Assembly: GCF_001989615.1 (NCBI RefSeq)
Contig: NZ_CP019067.1
Location: 1,612,001 to 1,676,000 of the forward strand
Source of the DNA: Halorientalis sp. IM1011
GTDB taxonomy: Archaea; Halobacteriota; Halobacteria; Halobacteriales; Haloarculaceae
Length of the DNA stretch: 64,000 nucleotides
Direction of reading: 5' to 3'
Shown here: positions 1 to 8,906 of the stretch, in pieces
Position numbering within the stretch: position 1 is the stretch's first letter
How the letters are laid out: every line of letters starts with the position of its first letter
Notes under the pieces: model-generated
The model's database searches: none
What the model was told of the DNA's origin: nothing
Seen by the model: only the letters and a program-made list of their open reading frames with translations
Program-made: the position numbers and the translations under genes

Positions 1-154
1 ACCAGTACTCCAACCAGTAGCTCATTCCGCTGCCTTCCGTCGGCGCGAACAGCACTACCGCGGCCACGAAGATGATCGGTGCGGCGGCGACGAAGAGGTG
101 TTGATACCTCAGGAACGTCTTCTGGAGCCTGCTGGACCTTGACGACGCGGTCAT
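1..154 (-). CDS. N-terminus of an unidentified membrane protein (cut by window edge)
   Basis: Reading from the ATG complementary to 152-154, the first 51 codons are open to the window edge. The start is basic (MTASSRSSRLQKTFLRYQ). A hydrophobic run rich in Ala, Val, Ile and Phe follows at about residues 20-42, then the turn PTEGSGMSYWLEYW. A short positive N-terminus before one hydrophobic segment fits an inner-membrane protein with the N-terminus inside. Too little is visible to name the family; a transporter permease or respiratory subunit are both possible. Confidence 0.5.
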   Translation of the reverse strand, partial: MTASSRSSRLQKTFLRYQHLFVAAAPIIFVAAVVLFAPTEGSGMSYWLEYW

Positions 155-362
155 TTGAGCTTGGCCCGCGATTTGGGAATTGCCTCTGAAATACCTTGTC
201 GTTCGTTCGGCGAATGACCCGTGACAACTGCACACAACCGGCAATTTTTCTATCGGAGGTGACTGACCGTTAATTTCGCTGCCCCACTGTGTGGCGTTAG
301 TTGCCGACGCGTCCAGCGACGGCCACCGCCCCCGAATTTTTATTACAGACCCGGATAAACTA

Positions 363-557
363 ATGTGTGTAATGAGCCTTAAGGAGGGACTTCCGACCGA
401 GAGCGAGCAGTCCGCAGAGACCGACCGCCGGACGGACTCGGAGTCTCTCCCACCGACAGCGGAGCCCCCGGCGACTGGACTCCGCGGGAAGCTGGCGCGA
501 TTCAGTCGCGAGTGGTCGCGCCGCTACGTCGAGATGCGGGTCGAAGCCCGGAAATAA
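363..557 (+). CDS. Short hypothetical acidic/basic protein
   Basis: This is a 64-codon ORF; an alternative in-frame ATG at 372 gives 61 codons. Its first half is Asp/Glu/Ser-rich and its second half is Arg-rich (LRGKLARFSREWSRRYVEMRVEARK region). A T-rich box A (about 336-344) sits 25-28 bases upstream, right for a leaderless transcript, which is the main reason to accept the gene. No motif or family is recognised. It is convergent with uvrB. It could be a small regulatory or nucleic-acid-associated protein, but that is only a guess from charge. Confidence 0.45.
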   Translation: MCVMSLKEGLPTESEQSAETDRRTDSESLPPTAEPPATGLRGKLARFSREWSRRYVEMRVEARK

Positions 558-633
558 CGACTCCGCGGTCCGATTCGGCGAATCCGTTTTTCCGTCGAGC
601 AATCGCTCGCCAGCGGCGGGGCCGTCCGGCCAG

Positions 634-2694
634 TCAGAACTCGTCGGCCGGTTCCGGGACGACGCCTTCCTCGTCGGTCTCCATCTCGAACTCCTGGCGG
701 AGTTCGCGGATACGGTCGCGGATGTCCGCCGCGAGCTCGAACTCCAGGTTGTCGGCGGCCTCCGTCATGCGCTCTTCGAGTTCGGCGATCAACTGCTCGG
801 CCTCGCCCTCGTCGTCGGGGTCCATCCCGGCGACGCCGCCGGTGTCGGTCTCGGCACCGGGGAGGTTCGTCTCGCCGACGGGCTTGTCGATGGTCGTCGG
901 TTCGAAGCCGTGTTCCTCGTTGTACTCCTGCTGGATCTCCCGGCGTCGGTTGGTCTCCTCGATGGCCGACTCCATGGCCCCGCTCACCTCGTCGGCGTAC
1001 AGCACGACCTCGCCGTTGACGTTGCGGGCGGCCCGGCCCATCGTCTGGACCAGCGTCGTCTCGCTCCGGAGGAAGCCCTCCTGGTCGGCGTCGAGGATGG
1101 CCACGAGGCTCACCTCGGGGATGTCAAGCCCCTCCCGGAGGAGGTTGATGCCGACGAGCACGTCGATCTCGCCCAAGCGGAGCGAGCGGATGATCTCGTG
1201 GCGCTCGAGCGTGTCGGTCTCGTCGTGCATGTAGGCCACGTCGACACCGGCCTCCTCGAGGTACTCGGTGAGGTCCTCGGCCATCCGCTTGGTGAGGGTG
1301 GTGACGAGGGTGCGTTCGTCGCGCTCGATGCGCTCGTCGATCCGGTCCATGAGGTCGTCGACCTGTCCCGTCGCGTCGGCGATCTCCACCGCGGGGTCGA
1401 CGAGGTGTGTGGGGCGAACGATCTGTTCGACCACCTGCTCTGAGACCTCGCGCTCGTAGTCGCTCGGCGTGGCGCTGACGAACAGCGTCTGATTGGTCTT
1501 CTCCTCGAACTCCTCGAAGGTGAGCGGGCGGTTGTCGAAGGCGGTGGGGAGCCGGAAGCCGTTCTCGACGAGGCTCTCCTTCCGGCTCTTGTCGCCCTCG
1601 TACTGGCCGCGGATCTGCGGGACGGTCTGGTGGGACTCGTCGATGACGGTGAGGAAGTCGTCCGGGAAGTAATCCAGCAGGGTGTAGGGGGCTTCGCCCG
1701 AATCGCGGTCCGAGAGGTGGACCGAGTAGTTCTCGATGCCCGAACAGTAGCCGGTCTCCCGCAGCATCTCCAGATCGAAGGTGGTGCGTTCCTCGATGCG
1801 CTGGGCGGCGACGGCGTCGCCCTGGCGCTCGAAGTATCGGACTCGCTGTTCGAGCAACTCCTCGATCTCCTCGATAGCCCGGTCCAGTCGGTCCTCGGGG
1901 ATCGAGTAGTGCTCCGCGGGGTGGAGCAGGACGGCGGGGTCGGTGCTCTTGACCTCGCCTTCGAGAGGGTCGATCTTCAGGAGGCGGTCGATCTCGTCGC
2001 CCCAGAACTCGACGCGGACGGCGTAGCGGCCGTACATCGGATAGATCTCGAGGGTGTCGCCACGCACCCGGAAGGTACCCTGCGTGAAGTCCACGTCGTT
2101 GCGCTCGTAGTTCAGATCGACCAGCCGACCGAGCAACTCGTCGCGTTCGATCTCCTGGCCCTGTTCGAGTTTCAGGGACATGTCGACGTAGTTACGCGGG
2201 TCACCGAGGCCGTAGATGGCCGAGACGCTCGCGACGACGATTACGTCGTCCCGCGTGAGCAGCGAGCGGGTCGCGGAGTGTCGCAGGCGGTCGATCTCGT
2301 CGTTGATTGAAGCGTCCTTGTCGATGAAGGTGTCCGTCTGCTCGACGTAGGCCTCGGGCTGGTAGTAGTCGTAGTAGGAGACGAAGTACTCGACGGCGTT
2401 GTCCGGGAACAGCTCCCGGAACTCCTCGTACAGTTGCGCGGCGAGGGTCTTGTTGTGGGCGATGACGAGGGTCGGCTTCTGGATCTCCTCGATCACCCAG
2501 GAGACGGTGTTGGTCTTCCCCGACCCCGTGACGCCGAGCAGGGTCTGCTCGTCCATGCCCTGCCGGTACCCGTCGGCCAGTTTCCGGATGGCCTCGGGCT
2601 GGTCGCCCGCGGGGTCGAACGGCGCGTCGACGCGGAACGCCCGGTCCACGTCTGGACGGTCGGGCGAGAGGGGGCTGCCGGAGGTGTCGCTCAT
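634..2694 (-). CDS. uvrB: UvrABC excinuclease subunit B
   Basis: UvrB is the damage-verifying helicase-like subunit of bacterial-type nucleotide excision repair; it is loaded by UvrA and recruits UvrC. The 686-residue length is normal. Visible features are Walker A GVTGSGKT (54-61), the aromatic beta-hairpin [11 protein letters not shown] (about 106-116) that threads DNA, the DESH box (VIDESHQT), the later helicase motifs ([20 protein letters not shown]), and a C-terminal UVR domain (EELEERM...[12 protein letters not shown]) that contacts UvrC. It begins with ATG at 2694. Haloarchaea carry bacterial-type UvrABC, so this is expected here. No other uvr gene lies in the window. Confidence 0.97.
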   Translation of the reverse strand: MSDTSGSPLSPDRPDVDRAFRVDAPFDPAGDQPEAIRKLADGYRQGMDEQTLLGVTGSGKTNTVSWVIEEIQKPTLVIAHNKTLAAQLYEEFRELFPDNAVEYFVSYYDYYQPEAYVEQTDTFIDKDASINDEIDRLRHSATRSLLTRDDVIVVASVSAIYGLGDPRNYVDMSLKLEQGQEIERDELLGRLVDLNYERNDVDFTQGTFRVRGDTLEIYPMYGRYAVRVEFWGDEIDRLLKIDPLEGEVKSTDPAVLLHPAEHYSIPEDRLDRAIEEIEELLEQRVRYFERQGDAVAAQRIEERTTFDLEMLRETGYCSGIENYSVHLSDRDSGEAPYTLLDYFPDDFLTVIDESHQTVPQIRGQYEGDKSRKESLVENGFRLPTAFDNRPLTFEEFEEKTNQTLFVSATPSDYEREVSEQVVEQIVRPTHLVDPAVEIADATGQVDDLMDRIDERIERDERTLVTTLTKRMAEDLTEYLEEAGVDVAYMHDETDTLERHEIIRSLRLGEIDVLVGINLLREGLDIPEVSLVAILDADQEGFLRSETTLVQTMGRAARNVNGEVVLYADEVSGAMESAIEETNRRREIQQEYNEEHGFEPTTIDKPVGETNLPGAETDTGGVAGMDPDDEGEAEQLIAELEERMTEAADNLEFELAADIRDRIRELRQEFEMETDEEGVVPEPADEF

Positions 2695-2790
2695 TATCAG
2701 TGTAGTGGGGCTGGAGGACCTTCAGGCGCTCGCTCGTGGATCGGCGGTCGGCCGAAGCATAACTGGCTGGCCGTGGTACTCAACAGCACT

Positions 2791-3141
2791 ATGCAGGTGT
2801 TCTGCACGGACGGCACCGTGTTCCGCTGCGGGAGCTACGAGGTCACCCAGCACGGAGTGCAGCTGTACGGCTCACCGCCGGACGAGGACGGCGAGGAGCG
2901 CTACAGCGACGATCCGGAGATGATGGGATACGTGCCCCACGACCGGTTGTGGTACATCCTGCCCGACGGCGTCCGGTCCGCTGCGCCGACGCTGGCCCAG
3001 TCCCAGGGGACGCCGGGTCGGCCGCCGGGATCGGTGACGCCACAGGGTGGACAGTCACCGGGGGCGAGACAACAGCGCGGGGGCCACTCCGCCGGTAGAA
3101 GCCCCGGCGAAAGGCCACCGGAGTCGGGCGGACCGCCATGA
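2791..3141 (+). CDS. Conserved haloarchaeal-type hypothetical protein
   Basis: A 116-residue ORF starting at the ATG at 2791 (MQVFCTDGTVFRCGSYEV), which is the first start compatible with the uvrB divergent spacing. The N-terminal half (to about residue 60) looks folded and acidic, with alternating beta-type segments ending in GYVPHDRLWYILPDGV. The C-terminal half is low-complexity Gly/Pro/Arg/Ser and probably disordered. I do not recognise a function. It ends 4 bases before the stop of the convergent MFS gene. The boundary of the disordered tail is uncertain because high-GC sequence is open in many frames. Confidence 0.6.
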   Translation: MQVFCTDGTVFRCGSYEVTQHGVQLYGSPPDEDGEERYSDDPEMMGYVPHDRLWYILPDGVRSAAPTLAQSQGTPGRPPGSVTPQGGQSPGARQQRGGHSAGRSPGERPPESGGPP

Positions 3142-3145
3142 TCGG

Positions 3146-4462
3146 TCAGGCGTCCGCGGCGGTCGCGTCCGAACCCTCTGACCCTCCCGTCCCCCCGGTC
3201 CGGACGTGGAGGTAGGAGACACAGAGGATCGAGACGAAGCCGCTGACGGCGGCGAGCGCGAACATGACGCGGTAGCCGAACATGGTGTAGACCCGGGCAC
3301 CGGCGACGGTCTCGCCGGTCCAGTAGGCGTCGAGGATCGCGCCCATCGCCGTCGGGAAGACGGCCGCACCGGCGAAGGCGACGGCGTTGACCGCACCCGT
3401 CGCGACGCCGGAGGCTCCCGCGCCGTGGCGGTCCTTGACGACCGTGTAGCCCAGGGCGTAGGACCCGGCGAGGAAGCTCGCCAGGAAGAAACACAGGCCT
3501 ACGACCGCGAACGGGGGTTTCCCGACCAGCGAGAGGGCGGCGAACGTCGCGGTGTAGGCGACCGCGCCGGCGATCATGAGGTCGGTGCGCCGGCCCAACC
3601 GATCCGAGAGGCGGCCGACGACCGGCGGGCCGACGAGCAGGCCGACGCTGCCCAGCAGCGTCAGCGTCGACGCGACGGTGATCGACACGTCGTACACCTG
3701 CGAGACGTAGGGGACGCCCCACAGCCCGAGGACGGTGATGTTGAGGCCGGTCGAGGTGAAGAGGGCGAACCCGGCCAGCCACGTCTCCCGCTGGGCGAAC
3801 ACGCTCCGCACGTTACGGCCGACTTCTCCCAGCGAGAGGGTCGGTGCGGCGGGAACCTTCTCGATCGAGTCGAGGCCGGCGTCCTCGGGCGTGTCCCGCG
3901 CCAGCAGCCAGACCGCGGTCGCGATCAGCAGGCCGCCGACGCCGATGCCCAAAAGCGTCGTGCGGACGCCCAGCGCGGTCACGGCCACCGCGAGCGGCGT
4001 CGTCGCGAGGATGCCGCCCAGGCCTGCGATGCCGACGGTGAGGCCGTTCATCGTCGCGAACTCGTCCGGGCGGAACCAGTTGGCACAGAAGCGCAGGATG
4101 GCGATGAAGACGACGCTGCCGCCCAGCCCGATCAACAGCCGCGAGAGGAAGGCGACGGCGTAGGTGTCGGCCAGTCCGAACGCGAGACCGCCGACGCTCA
4201 TCACGGCGGTCCCGACGGTGGCGGTCCGGCGGATGCCCAGGCGGTCGGCGAGCACGCCCGCGAGCACCTGCATCGGCGCGTAGACGTAGAAAAACGCGGA
4301 GTGCAGCGTACCGAGGGCCGTCCCCGTGGTGTCGAAGGCAGCCATGAGGTCCTCGGAGAGGACCGCCGTCGAGAGCCGGTGGACGTTCACCAGCAGGAAG
4401 GCCGTCGCCAGGACGGCCCACACGATCCAGCGCCGCCGACCGGGATCCGACCAGACGCCCAT
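3146..4462 (-). CDS. MFS transporter (paralogue A)
   Basis: This is a 438-residue polytopic membrane protein of the major facilitator superfamily. About twelve hydrophobic segments are visible, with the MFS cytoplasmic loop 2-3 signature region (GVLADRLGIRR, about residues 69-79) and the equivalent after segment 8 (GRLSDRLGRR). ATG 4462 is preferred over the GTG three bases upstream because the T-rich box rc(AAAAAG) at about 4482-4488 lies ~25 bases upstream. The closest relative in the window is the gene at 5341-6618, which aligns over the full length (shared WSDP..RRWIVW, VHRLSTAVL, AILRFCANW). Substrate unknown; nitrate-, sugar-phosphate- and organic-acid-type MFS are all possible. Confidence 0.85.
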   Translation of the reverse strand: MGVWSDPGRRRWIVWAVLATAFLLVNVHRLSTAVLSEDLMAAFDTTGTALGTLHSAFFYVYAPMQVLAGVLADRLGIRRTATVGTAVMSVGGLAFGLADTYAVAFLSRLLIGLGGSVVFIAILRFCANWFRPDEFATMNGLTVGIAGLGGILATTPLAVAVTALGVRTTLLGIGVGGLLIATAVWLLARDTPEDAGLDSIEKVPAAPTLSLGEVGRNVRSVFAQRETWLAGFALFTSTGLNITVLGLWGVPYVSQVYDVSITVASTLTLLGSVGLLVGPPVVGRLSDRLGRRTDLMIAGAVAYTATFAALSLVGKPPFAVVGLCFFLASFLAGSYALGYTVVKDRHGAGASGVATGAVNAVAFAGAAVFPTAMGAILDAYWTGETVAGARVYTMFGYRVMFALAAVSGFVSILCVSYLHVRTGGTGGSEGSDATAADA

Positions 4463-4609
4463 CACCCGACCCAGCAGTACGAGTTCAAAAAGTGTTGTGT
4501 CAGTTCTGTATACTCTCGTTGGATCCGAACCGACTGGTCGCGTGGACCCGGGAGGTCACTGGTGGAAACGGAACCAGCGGTTTTTAGAGTGGCTTCCCTG
4601 CCGGGAGAC

Positions 4610-5356
4610 ATGGACGCCGCCCTCCCCGTCAAGGTCGAGGCGATCGAACCGGGCACGGTTCGCCGTCGACCGCGGCGCAGCCGTCACGTCCGCCTGCAGG
4701 TCGCCGACCGTGCGACGATCGCCGTCTACGACCCCGAGACAGTGGTGACACCGGACGCCGTCGGCACCGAGCGGGAGGTCGACCTCTCGGCGGAGGTGCC
4801 CTCGGTCGAGCCCTACCCCGGGGGCGAGGTCGGCATCGCCGCCCAGTCCGGGGGTGACACAGTGACCCTCTACGGTATCGTCGTCGCCGTCGAGGGGACG
4901 GCGGCGCTGCTCGACGTGGGCGCGGGGACGGTCCGGTTCGACACGAGTTCGACCGACCGGCGGCTCTACGTCGGCGACTGTCTCGAACTCGCGGATCCGG
5001 TCGTCCACGTCACGGAGATGTCCCCGACCGGGCAGTCCTACGACGCGTACCTCTCCCAGCTCGACAGCGACGACCCGGACGCCCGCCGGGAGGCGGCGAC
5101 ACACCTCGGCCATCGTGGCAGCGAGCGCGCGGTCGACCGACTGGTCGCGCAGTTCCGCGCCGAGGACGAGGCCGGCGTTCGCCGGGCCATCGTGACGACG
5201 CTCGGTCGCCTCGCTGTGACGGCCCGCCGGCCGGACGAACGCCCGGATCCGCGGATCCGCTCGACGCTGGAGGCGGCGACGGGCGACGAGGCCCAGGAAG
5301 TCAGAAACGCCGCCGACGGGTGGCTCGACCGCGTCGGCGACTACTGGTTCCCCTGA
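4610..5356 (+). CDS. HEAT-repeat protein with N-terminal beta-rich domain
   Basis: A 248-residue protein starting at ATG 4610, 25-28 bases after a TTTTTAGAG box (leaderless). Residues 1-140 are beta-rich and contain a region (GTVRFDTSSTDRRLYVGDCLEL) resembling small-domain sequences. The C-terminal ~95 residues form HEAT-type helical repeats: DDPDARREAATHLGHRGSERAVDRLVAQF, then DEAGVRRAIVTTLGRLA, then DEAQEVRNAADGWLDRVG. Such repeats usually act as protein-binding scaffolds or in bilin-lyase-like proteins. It lies between two paralogous MFS genes on the other strand, and its last 16 bases overlap the 3' end of the second. A functional link to transport is not shown. Confidence 0.75.
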   Translation: MDAALPVKVEAIEPGTVRRRPRRSRHVRLQVADRATIAVYDPETVVTPDAVGTEREVDLSAEVPSVEPYPGGEVGIAAQSGGDTVTLYGIVVAVEGTAALLDVGAGTVRFDTSSTDRRLYVGDCLELADPVVHVTEMSPTGQSYDAYLSQLDSDDPDARREAATHLGHRGSERAVDRLVAQFRAEDEAGVRRAIVTTLGRLAVTARRPDERPDPRIRSTLEAATGDEAQEVRNAADGWLDRVGDYWFP

Positions 5357-6618
5357 GCGCGGGCGAGCGCGAGCGCGGCCAGCAGTGCGAGGACGCCGGC
5401 AGCGGCCGCCAGCCCGAACGCGATCCGGTAGCCCAGCGTCGAGTAGACCTGCGCGCCGTTGATCGTCTCCCCGGTCCTGTAGGCGTCCAGCACGACCCCC
5501 ATCAGCGTCGGGAGCAGCGCCGCGCCGGTGAACGCGAGCGTGTTGACCGTCCCGGTAGCGACGCCGCTGGCGCCGCTGGCGTGGCGCTCTTTGATGACGG
5601 TGTAGCCCAGCGCGTACCCGCCGGCGAGAAAGCCCGCGGCGAAGAAGGCGAGGGCGACGACCGGCAGGGGCGGTCGACCCGTGACCGCGAGCAGCGCGAA
5701 CGCGCCGGCGAAGGCGGCCTGCGCGGCGACCATCAGCCCCATCCGGCGACCGAGGCGGTCCGAGAGCCAGCCGACCAGCGGCGGCCCCAGAAGCAGGCCG
5801 GCGCTGCCGGCGAGCGTGTACGTCGAGGCTTCGGTGACGGAGACGCCGTAAGTCTGGACGACGTAGGGGACGCCCCAGAGCCCGAAGACGGTGATGTTGA
5901 CCCCGGTGCCACAGAACAGGACGATGCCGACGAGCCAGGTCTCCCGTTCCCGGAGGACCGCCGCGGCGTTGCCGGCCACCGCCGACAGCGACGGAGTCTG
6001 GGCCAGCGGCACCCCGTCGATCTCGGGGAGACCCGCGTCGGCGGGCGAGTCCCGCGCGAGCAGGTAGGCGAGCGTCGCCAGCACGAAGCCGGCGACGCCG
6101 AGCCCCAGGAGCGTCGTCCGCCAGTCGGTGGCGGAAACGAGAACCGCCAGCGGTGTCGTCGCGAGGACGCCGCCGAAGCCGGCGGCAGCGATGGTCAGCC
6201 CGCTCATGCGGGCGAACTCGGTCGGCCGGTACCAGTTCGCACAGAAACGCAGGATGGCGATGAACAGCAGACTCCCGCCGAGGCCGATCAGCGCCCGGGC
6301 GAGGAAGGCGACCGGATAGGAGTCGGCGACCGAGAACACGAGCGCGCCGACGCTCATGACGACGGTACCGGCGGTGACGGCGCGGCGGCTCCCGACCCGA
6401 TCCGCGACGAACCCCGCCGGGAGTTGCATGGCCGCGTAGATGTAGAAAAACGAGGCGTGCAGGGTCCCCAGGGCCGCGCCGGTCGTGTCGAACGCCGTCG
6501 CCAGTTGCTCGGCCAGCACCGCCGTCGAGAGCCGGTGGACGCTGACCAGCGCGTAGGCCGCCGCTAGCGCCGTCCAGACGATCCAGCGCCGCTTCGTCGG
6601 GTCCGACCAGATGCGCAC
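5341..6618 (-). CDS. MFS transporter (paralogue B)
   Basis: A 425-residue MFS protein, clearly paralogous to 3146-4462: the first 60 residues share WSDP, RRWIVW, VHRLSTAVLAE, FDTTG, ALGTLH and the run continues to ILRFCANW. Loop signatures GFVADRVGSRR and GWLSDRLGRR are visible. The start is taken as GTG 6618 (MRIWSDP); an AT-rich box around 6640-6648 (CTTAACAATC read on this strand) is 26-28 bases upstream. The two paralogues have the same orientation with the HEAT gene inserted between them on the opposite strand. The substrate is unknown. Confidence 0.85.
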   Translation of the reverse strand: MRIWSDPTKRRWIVWTALAAAYALVSVHRLSTAVLAEQLATAFDTTGAALGTLHASFFYIYAAMQLPAGFVADRVGSRRAVTAGTVVMSVGALVFSVADSYPVAFLARALIGLGGSLLFIAILRFCANWYRPTEFARMSGLTIAAAGFGGVLATTPLAVLVSATDWRTTLLGLGVAGFVLATLAYLLARDSPADAGLPEIDGVPLAQTPSLSAVAGNAAAVLRERETWLVGIVLFCGTGVNITVFGLWGVPYVVQTYGVSVTEASTYTLAGSAGLLLGPPLVGWLSDRLGRRMGLMVAAQAAFAGAFALLAVTGRPPLPVVALAFFAAGFLAGGYALGYTVIKERHASGASGVATGTVNTLAFTGAALLPTLMGVVLDAYRTGETINGAQVYSTLGYRIAFGLAAAAGVLALLAALALARAQGNQ

Positions 6619-6756
6619 ACGTCCCGGTCGAACCTACTGATTGTTAAGTATTCGTAGTCGAGCAGCAACCAGCGTTCAGTTCGGGAGTGGCGGACGAAAC
6701 ATTGTTTGGTAGTGTCTGACAGAGGCGAGCGAGTGGAGCGGTGCGGTCGGGCACGG

Positions 6757-6884
6757 GCATCCGCCGAGCGCGGAGCGCGAGGCGGTTCAACGCGAGCGGC
6801 TTCGCCGCTCGCGCCTTTTTCGCCCACGTTTTTCAAGGAGGGGTTCGCGCCGAGCGCGAACCCGACGCAGAAAAAGGTGATTTA
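6757..6884. repeat. Three-hairpin palindromic intergenic element, copy E1
   Basis: Read on the plus strand: linker GCATCCGC (6757-6764), hairpin 1 (CCGCC...GGCGG, 6761-6785), linker GCGGTTCA (6782-6789), hairpin 2 (10-bp perfect stem 6791-6813, loop TTC), linker CCTTTTTCGCCCACGTTTTT (6814-6833), hairpin 3 (10-bp stem, 6841-6863), linker GAAAAAGGTG (6870-6879). The outer CCTTTTTC and GAAAAAGG can also pair. The element ends exactly at the stop codon of the minus-strand gene 6882-7505. A second copy with the same linkers and different stems is at 58126-58252 (inverted), and a diverged one is at 29152-29311. Confidence 0.85.
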
Positions 6885-7505
6885 GCAAACGGGTTTCGGG
6901 TTCACACCCAGGTCTTCGAGGGTGTCGAAGTAGTCGTCGTAGGCGGCCTGAACGGTGCCGACGGCGGCGTCGTGGGCCAGCTCCTCGTCGTCCGAGGAGT
7001 CACACACGTCGACGAGGACGTCGGGGGCGTCGTCGACGAGCGATTCGACGGTGCCGCGCACGTCGCGGAAGGTGCTGGCGGTCCCCGGCGAGGCCTGGCC
7101 GACGAAGAAGCCGACGGCCTGGCCGATCTTGTTATCGACGACCAGCGCCCACCCGAGGACGCCGGCGACGCGCTCGGGATCGGTATCGAGGCCCTGCAGA
7201 TACTCGGCGAGCGGCGACGGGTCGCCGGGTTCGTGATCGTCGAGTTCGCCGGCGACGGTGCCGTACTGCTCGCCGGCCAGATCGGCGGCGTCGGCGAGGA
7301 GGTCGGCGGCGGCCCCGTCGGCGTCGTCGGCCCAGTCCTCGAAGATCGAGTCGGCGTGGTAGAAGACGTCGGCGACGGCCGCGAGGACGGCGTCCTCCTC
7401 CATCTCGCCCTCGGTGTCGGCGTACAGCGACTTCGAGGAGCCGAGTCGGGAGAGTTCGGTCTGCTGTTCCTGGCGGATGCCGTCGAGGAAGTCTGCCGCG
7501 TTCAT
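6882..7505 (-). CDS. Rubrerythrin-like / ferritin-like family protein (putative)
   Basis: A 207-residue, very acidic, mostly helical protein (MNAADFLDGIRQEQQTELSRLGSSKSLYA start). The pattern LSRLGSSKxLYA...EGEMEEDAVLAAVAD...HADSIFEDWA resembles haloarchaeal proteins annotated as rubrerythrin-like or antitermination-like; I recall the family but cannot verify it. The full set of ExxH iron ligands of true rubrerythrin is not evident, so metal binding is uncertain. ATG 7505 is chosen because the longer upstream reading is a shadow of the divergent gene at 7623. Its 3' end runs into repeat element E1, which supplies the stop codon TAA. Confidence 0.65.
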   Translation of the reverse strand: MNAADFLDGIRQEQQTELSRLGSSKSLYADTEGEMEEDAVLAAVADVFYHADSIFEDWADDADGAAADLLADAADLAGEQYGTVAGELDDHEPGDPSPLAEYLQGLDTDPERVAGVLGWALVVDNKIGQAVGFFVGQASPGTASTFRDVRGTVESLVDDAPDVLVDVCDSSDDEELAHDAAVGTVQAAYDDYFDTLEDLGVNPKPVC

Positions 7506-7622
7506 GGCCGCCAATTCGACGGGTGGCCGCTTGTAAGCATCGACACTGGCAGCGTGACACCTCGATACTCTCACGCGCCGTCCCGAAGGTTCACTTCGGT
7601 GTCGTGAGTAGCCACCGAGGAG

Positions 7623-8876
7623 ATGGCTGTGCCACCCGTCGAGTCGCTGCCGACGCTCGTCCTCCGACTGGGAATCGCCGTCGGCGTCGGGGCCCTGATC
7701 GGCCTGGAGCGCGAGCAGAGTGAGTCGGGCGGGACCTTCGCCGGCAGTCGCACATTCCCCCTGTTCGCCCTCTACGGGGCGCTCGTCGGCGCGTTCTACC
7801 CGGACGCGCTGCCCATCGCCATCGCCGCCATCGTCGTGCCGCTGACCGTCGCGTACGTGGCCAAGGTATGGATCGAGCGGGACGTCGGCCTCACCACGCT
7901 GACGGCGGCGCTGGTGACCGTCCTGCTGGGTGCGCTGGCCACCCACTCCCCGGAGGGTGCCGTCGTCACCATCGTCGTCGGCGGACTGGTCACCGCCTTG
8001 CTCTCGGTGAAAGGGGACCTCCACCGGTTCGCGGACCGCATCGACGACGCCGAACAGCGCGCGATGGTGAAGTTCGTCCTCGTCGTGTTCGTCGTCCTCC
8101 CGGTCCTCCCGGATCGTGAACTCGACGCCCTGTTCGGCCTCAACCCCCGGTTCGTCTGGCTGATGGTCGTGTTCGTTACCGGCCTCAGCTTCGTCGCGTA
8201 CGTGCTGAGCCGCGTCGTCGGGACCGAACGGGGCATCGCGCTCACCGGCATCCTCGGCGGATTCGTCTCCTCGACGGCGACGACGGTCTCGATGGCCGAG
8301 CAAACCCGCGACTCGCCGGGCCTCTACCAGCTATGTGCCTTCTCGACGGTCGTCGCCGCCGTGGTGATGTTCCCGCGTGCGCTGGTGGAGGTCGCTGTCG
8401 TCAACCCCGCGCTCCTGCCGTCCGTCGCCGTCCCGCTGGGCGCGATGACGGCCGTCGGGGCGGTCGTCGCCGTCGTGGTCTACTGGCGTTCGGCCGTCGA
8501 GACGACCGTCGACGCCGACATCGAGAACCCGTTCCAGTTGCGGACGGCACTCTTCTTCGGGGCGCTGTTCGCCGCCGTCCTGCTGGTCTCTGACTACGCG
8601 AACGCGTGGCTTGGGACCTCCGGAATCTACGCGACGGCGTTCGTCTCCGGGCTGGCCGACGTGGACGCGATGACGCTCACCCTGAGCAAACTCGCCGCCG
8701 AGGGCACGGTCGAACCCGGAGTCGCCACGACCGGCATCGTCATCGCCGCCTCCGCGAACACGCTCGTCAAGGCCGGCCTCGCCTGGATCATCGGCACGCG
8801 CCAACTCGGGAAGCTCGTCACCGCCGTCCTCGGCGTCGTCGCCGCCGTCGGCCTCGGCATCGCCGTTCTCCTGTGA
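7623..8876 (+). CDS. MgtC/SapB plus DUF4010 membrane protein
   Basis: A 417-residue integral membrane protein with about 12 hydrophobic segments. The N-terminal third carries the MgtC/SapB signature (LRLGIAVGVGALIGLEREQ, then G.RTFPLFALYGAL). The remainder matches the DUF4010 arrangement (GGFVSSTATTVSMAEQ, SGLADVDAMTLTLSKLA, ANTLVKAGLAW). Proteins of this architecture sit in the cytoplasmic membrane; MgtC relatives are tied to Mg2+ homeostasis or ATP synthase control, but the role of the DUF4010 form is not established. Its ATG is 117 bases from the divergent gene at 7505. The sequence beyond the stop is a repeat-rich intergenic block. Confidence 0.88.
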   Translation: MAVPPVESLPTLVLRLGIAVGVGALIGLEREQSESGGTFAGSRTFPLFALYGALVGAFYPDALPIAIAAIVVPLTVAYVAKVWIERDVGLTTLTAALVTVLLGALATHSPEGAVVTIVVGGLVTALLSVKGDLHRFADRIDDAEQRAMVKFVLVVFVVLPVLPDRELDALFGLNPRFVWLMVVFVTGLSFVAYVLSRVVGTERGIALTGILGGFVSSTATTVSMAEQTRDSPGLYQLCAFSTVVAAVVMFPRALVEVAVVNPALLPSVAVPLGAMTAVGAVVAVVVYWRSAVETTVDADIENPFQLRTALFFGALFAAVLLVSDYANAWLGTSGIYATAFVSGLADVDAMTLTLSKLAAEGTVEPGVATTGIVIAASANTLVKAGLAWIIGTRQLGKLVTAVLGVVAAVGLGIAVLL

Positions 8877-8906
8877 GACTGGCCGCAAAAATCGGTGGTT
8901 TTCGTG

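Noticed and set aside
2899-3139. Disordered Gly/Pro/Arg tail as a separate gene on the minus strand
   Set aside because: The minus-strand frames in this part are Arg/Pro/Gly-rich GC shadows; the plus-strand protein starting MQVFCTDG is the better reading.
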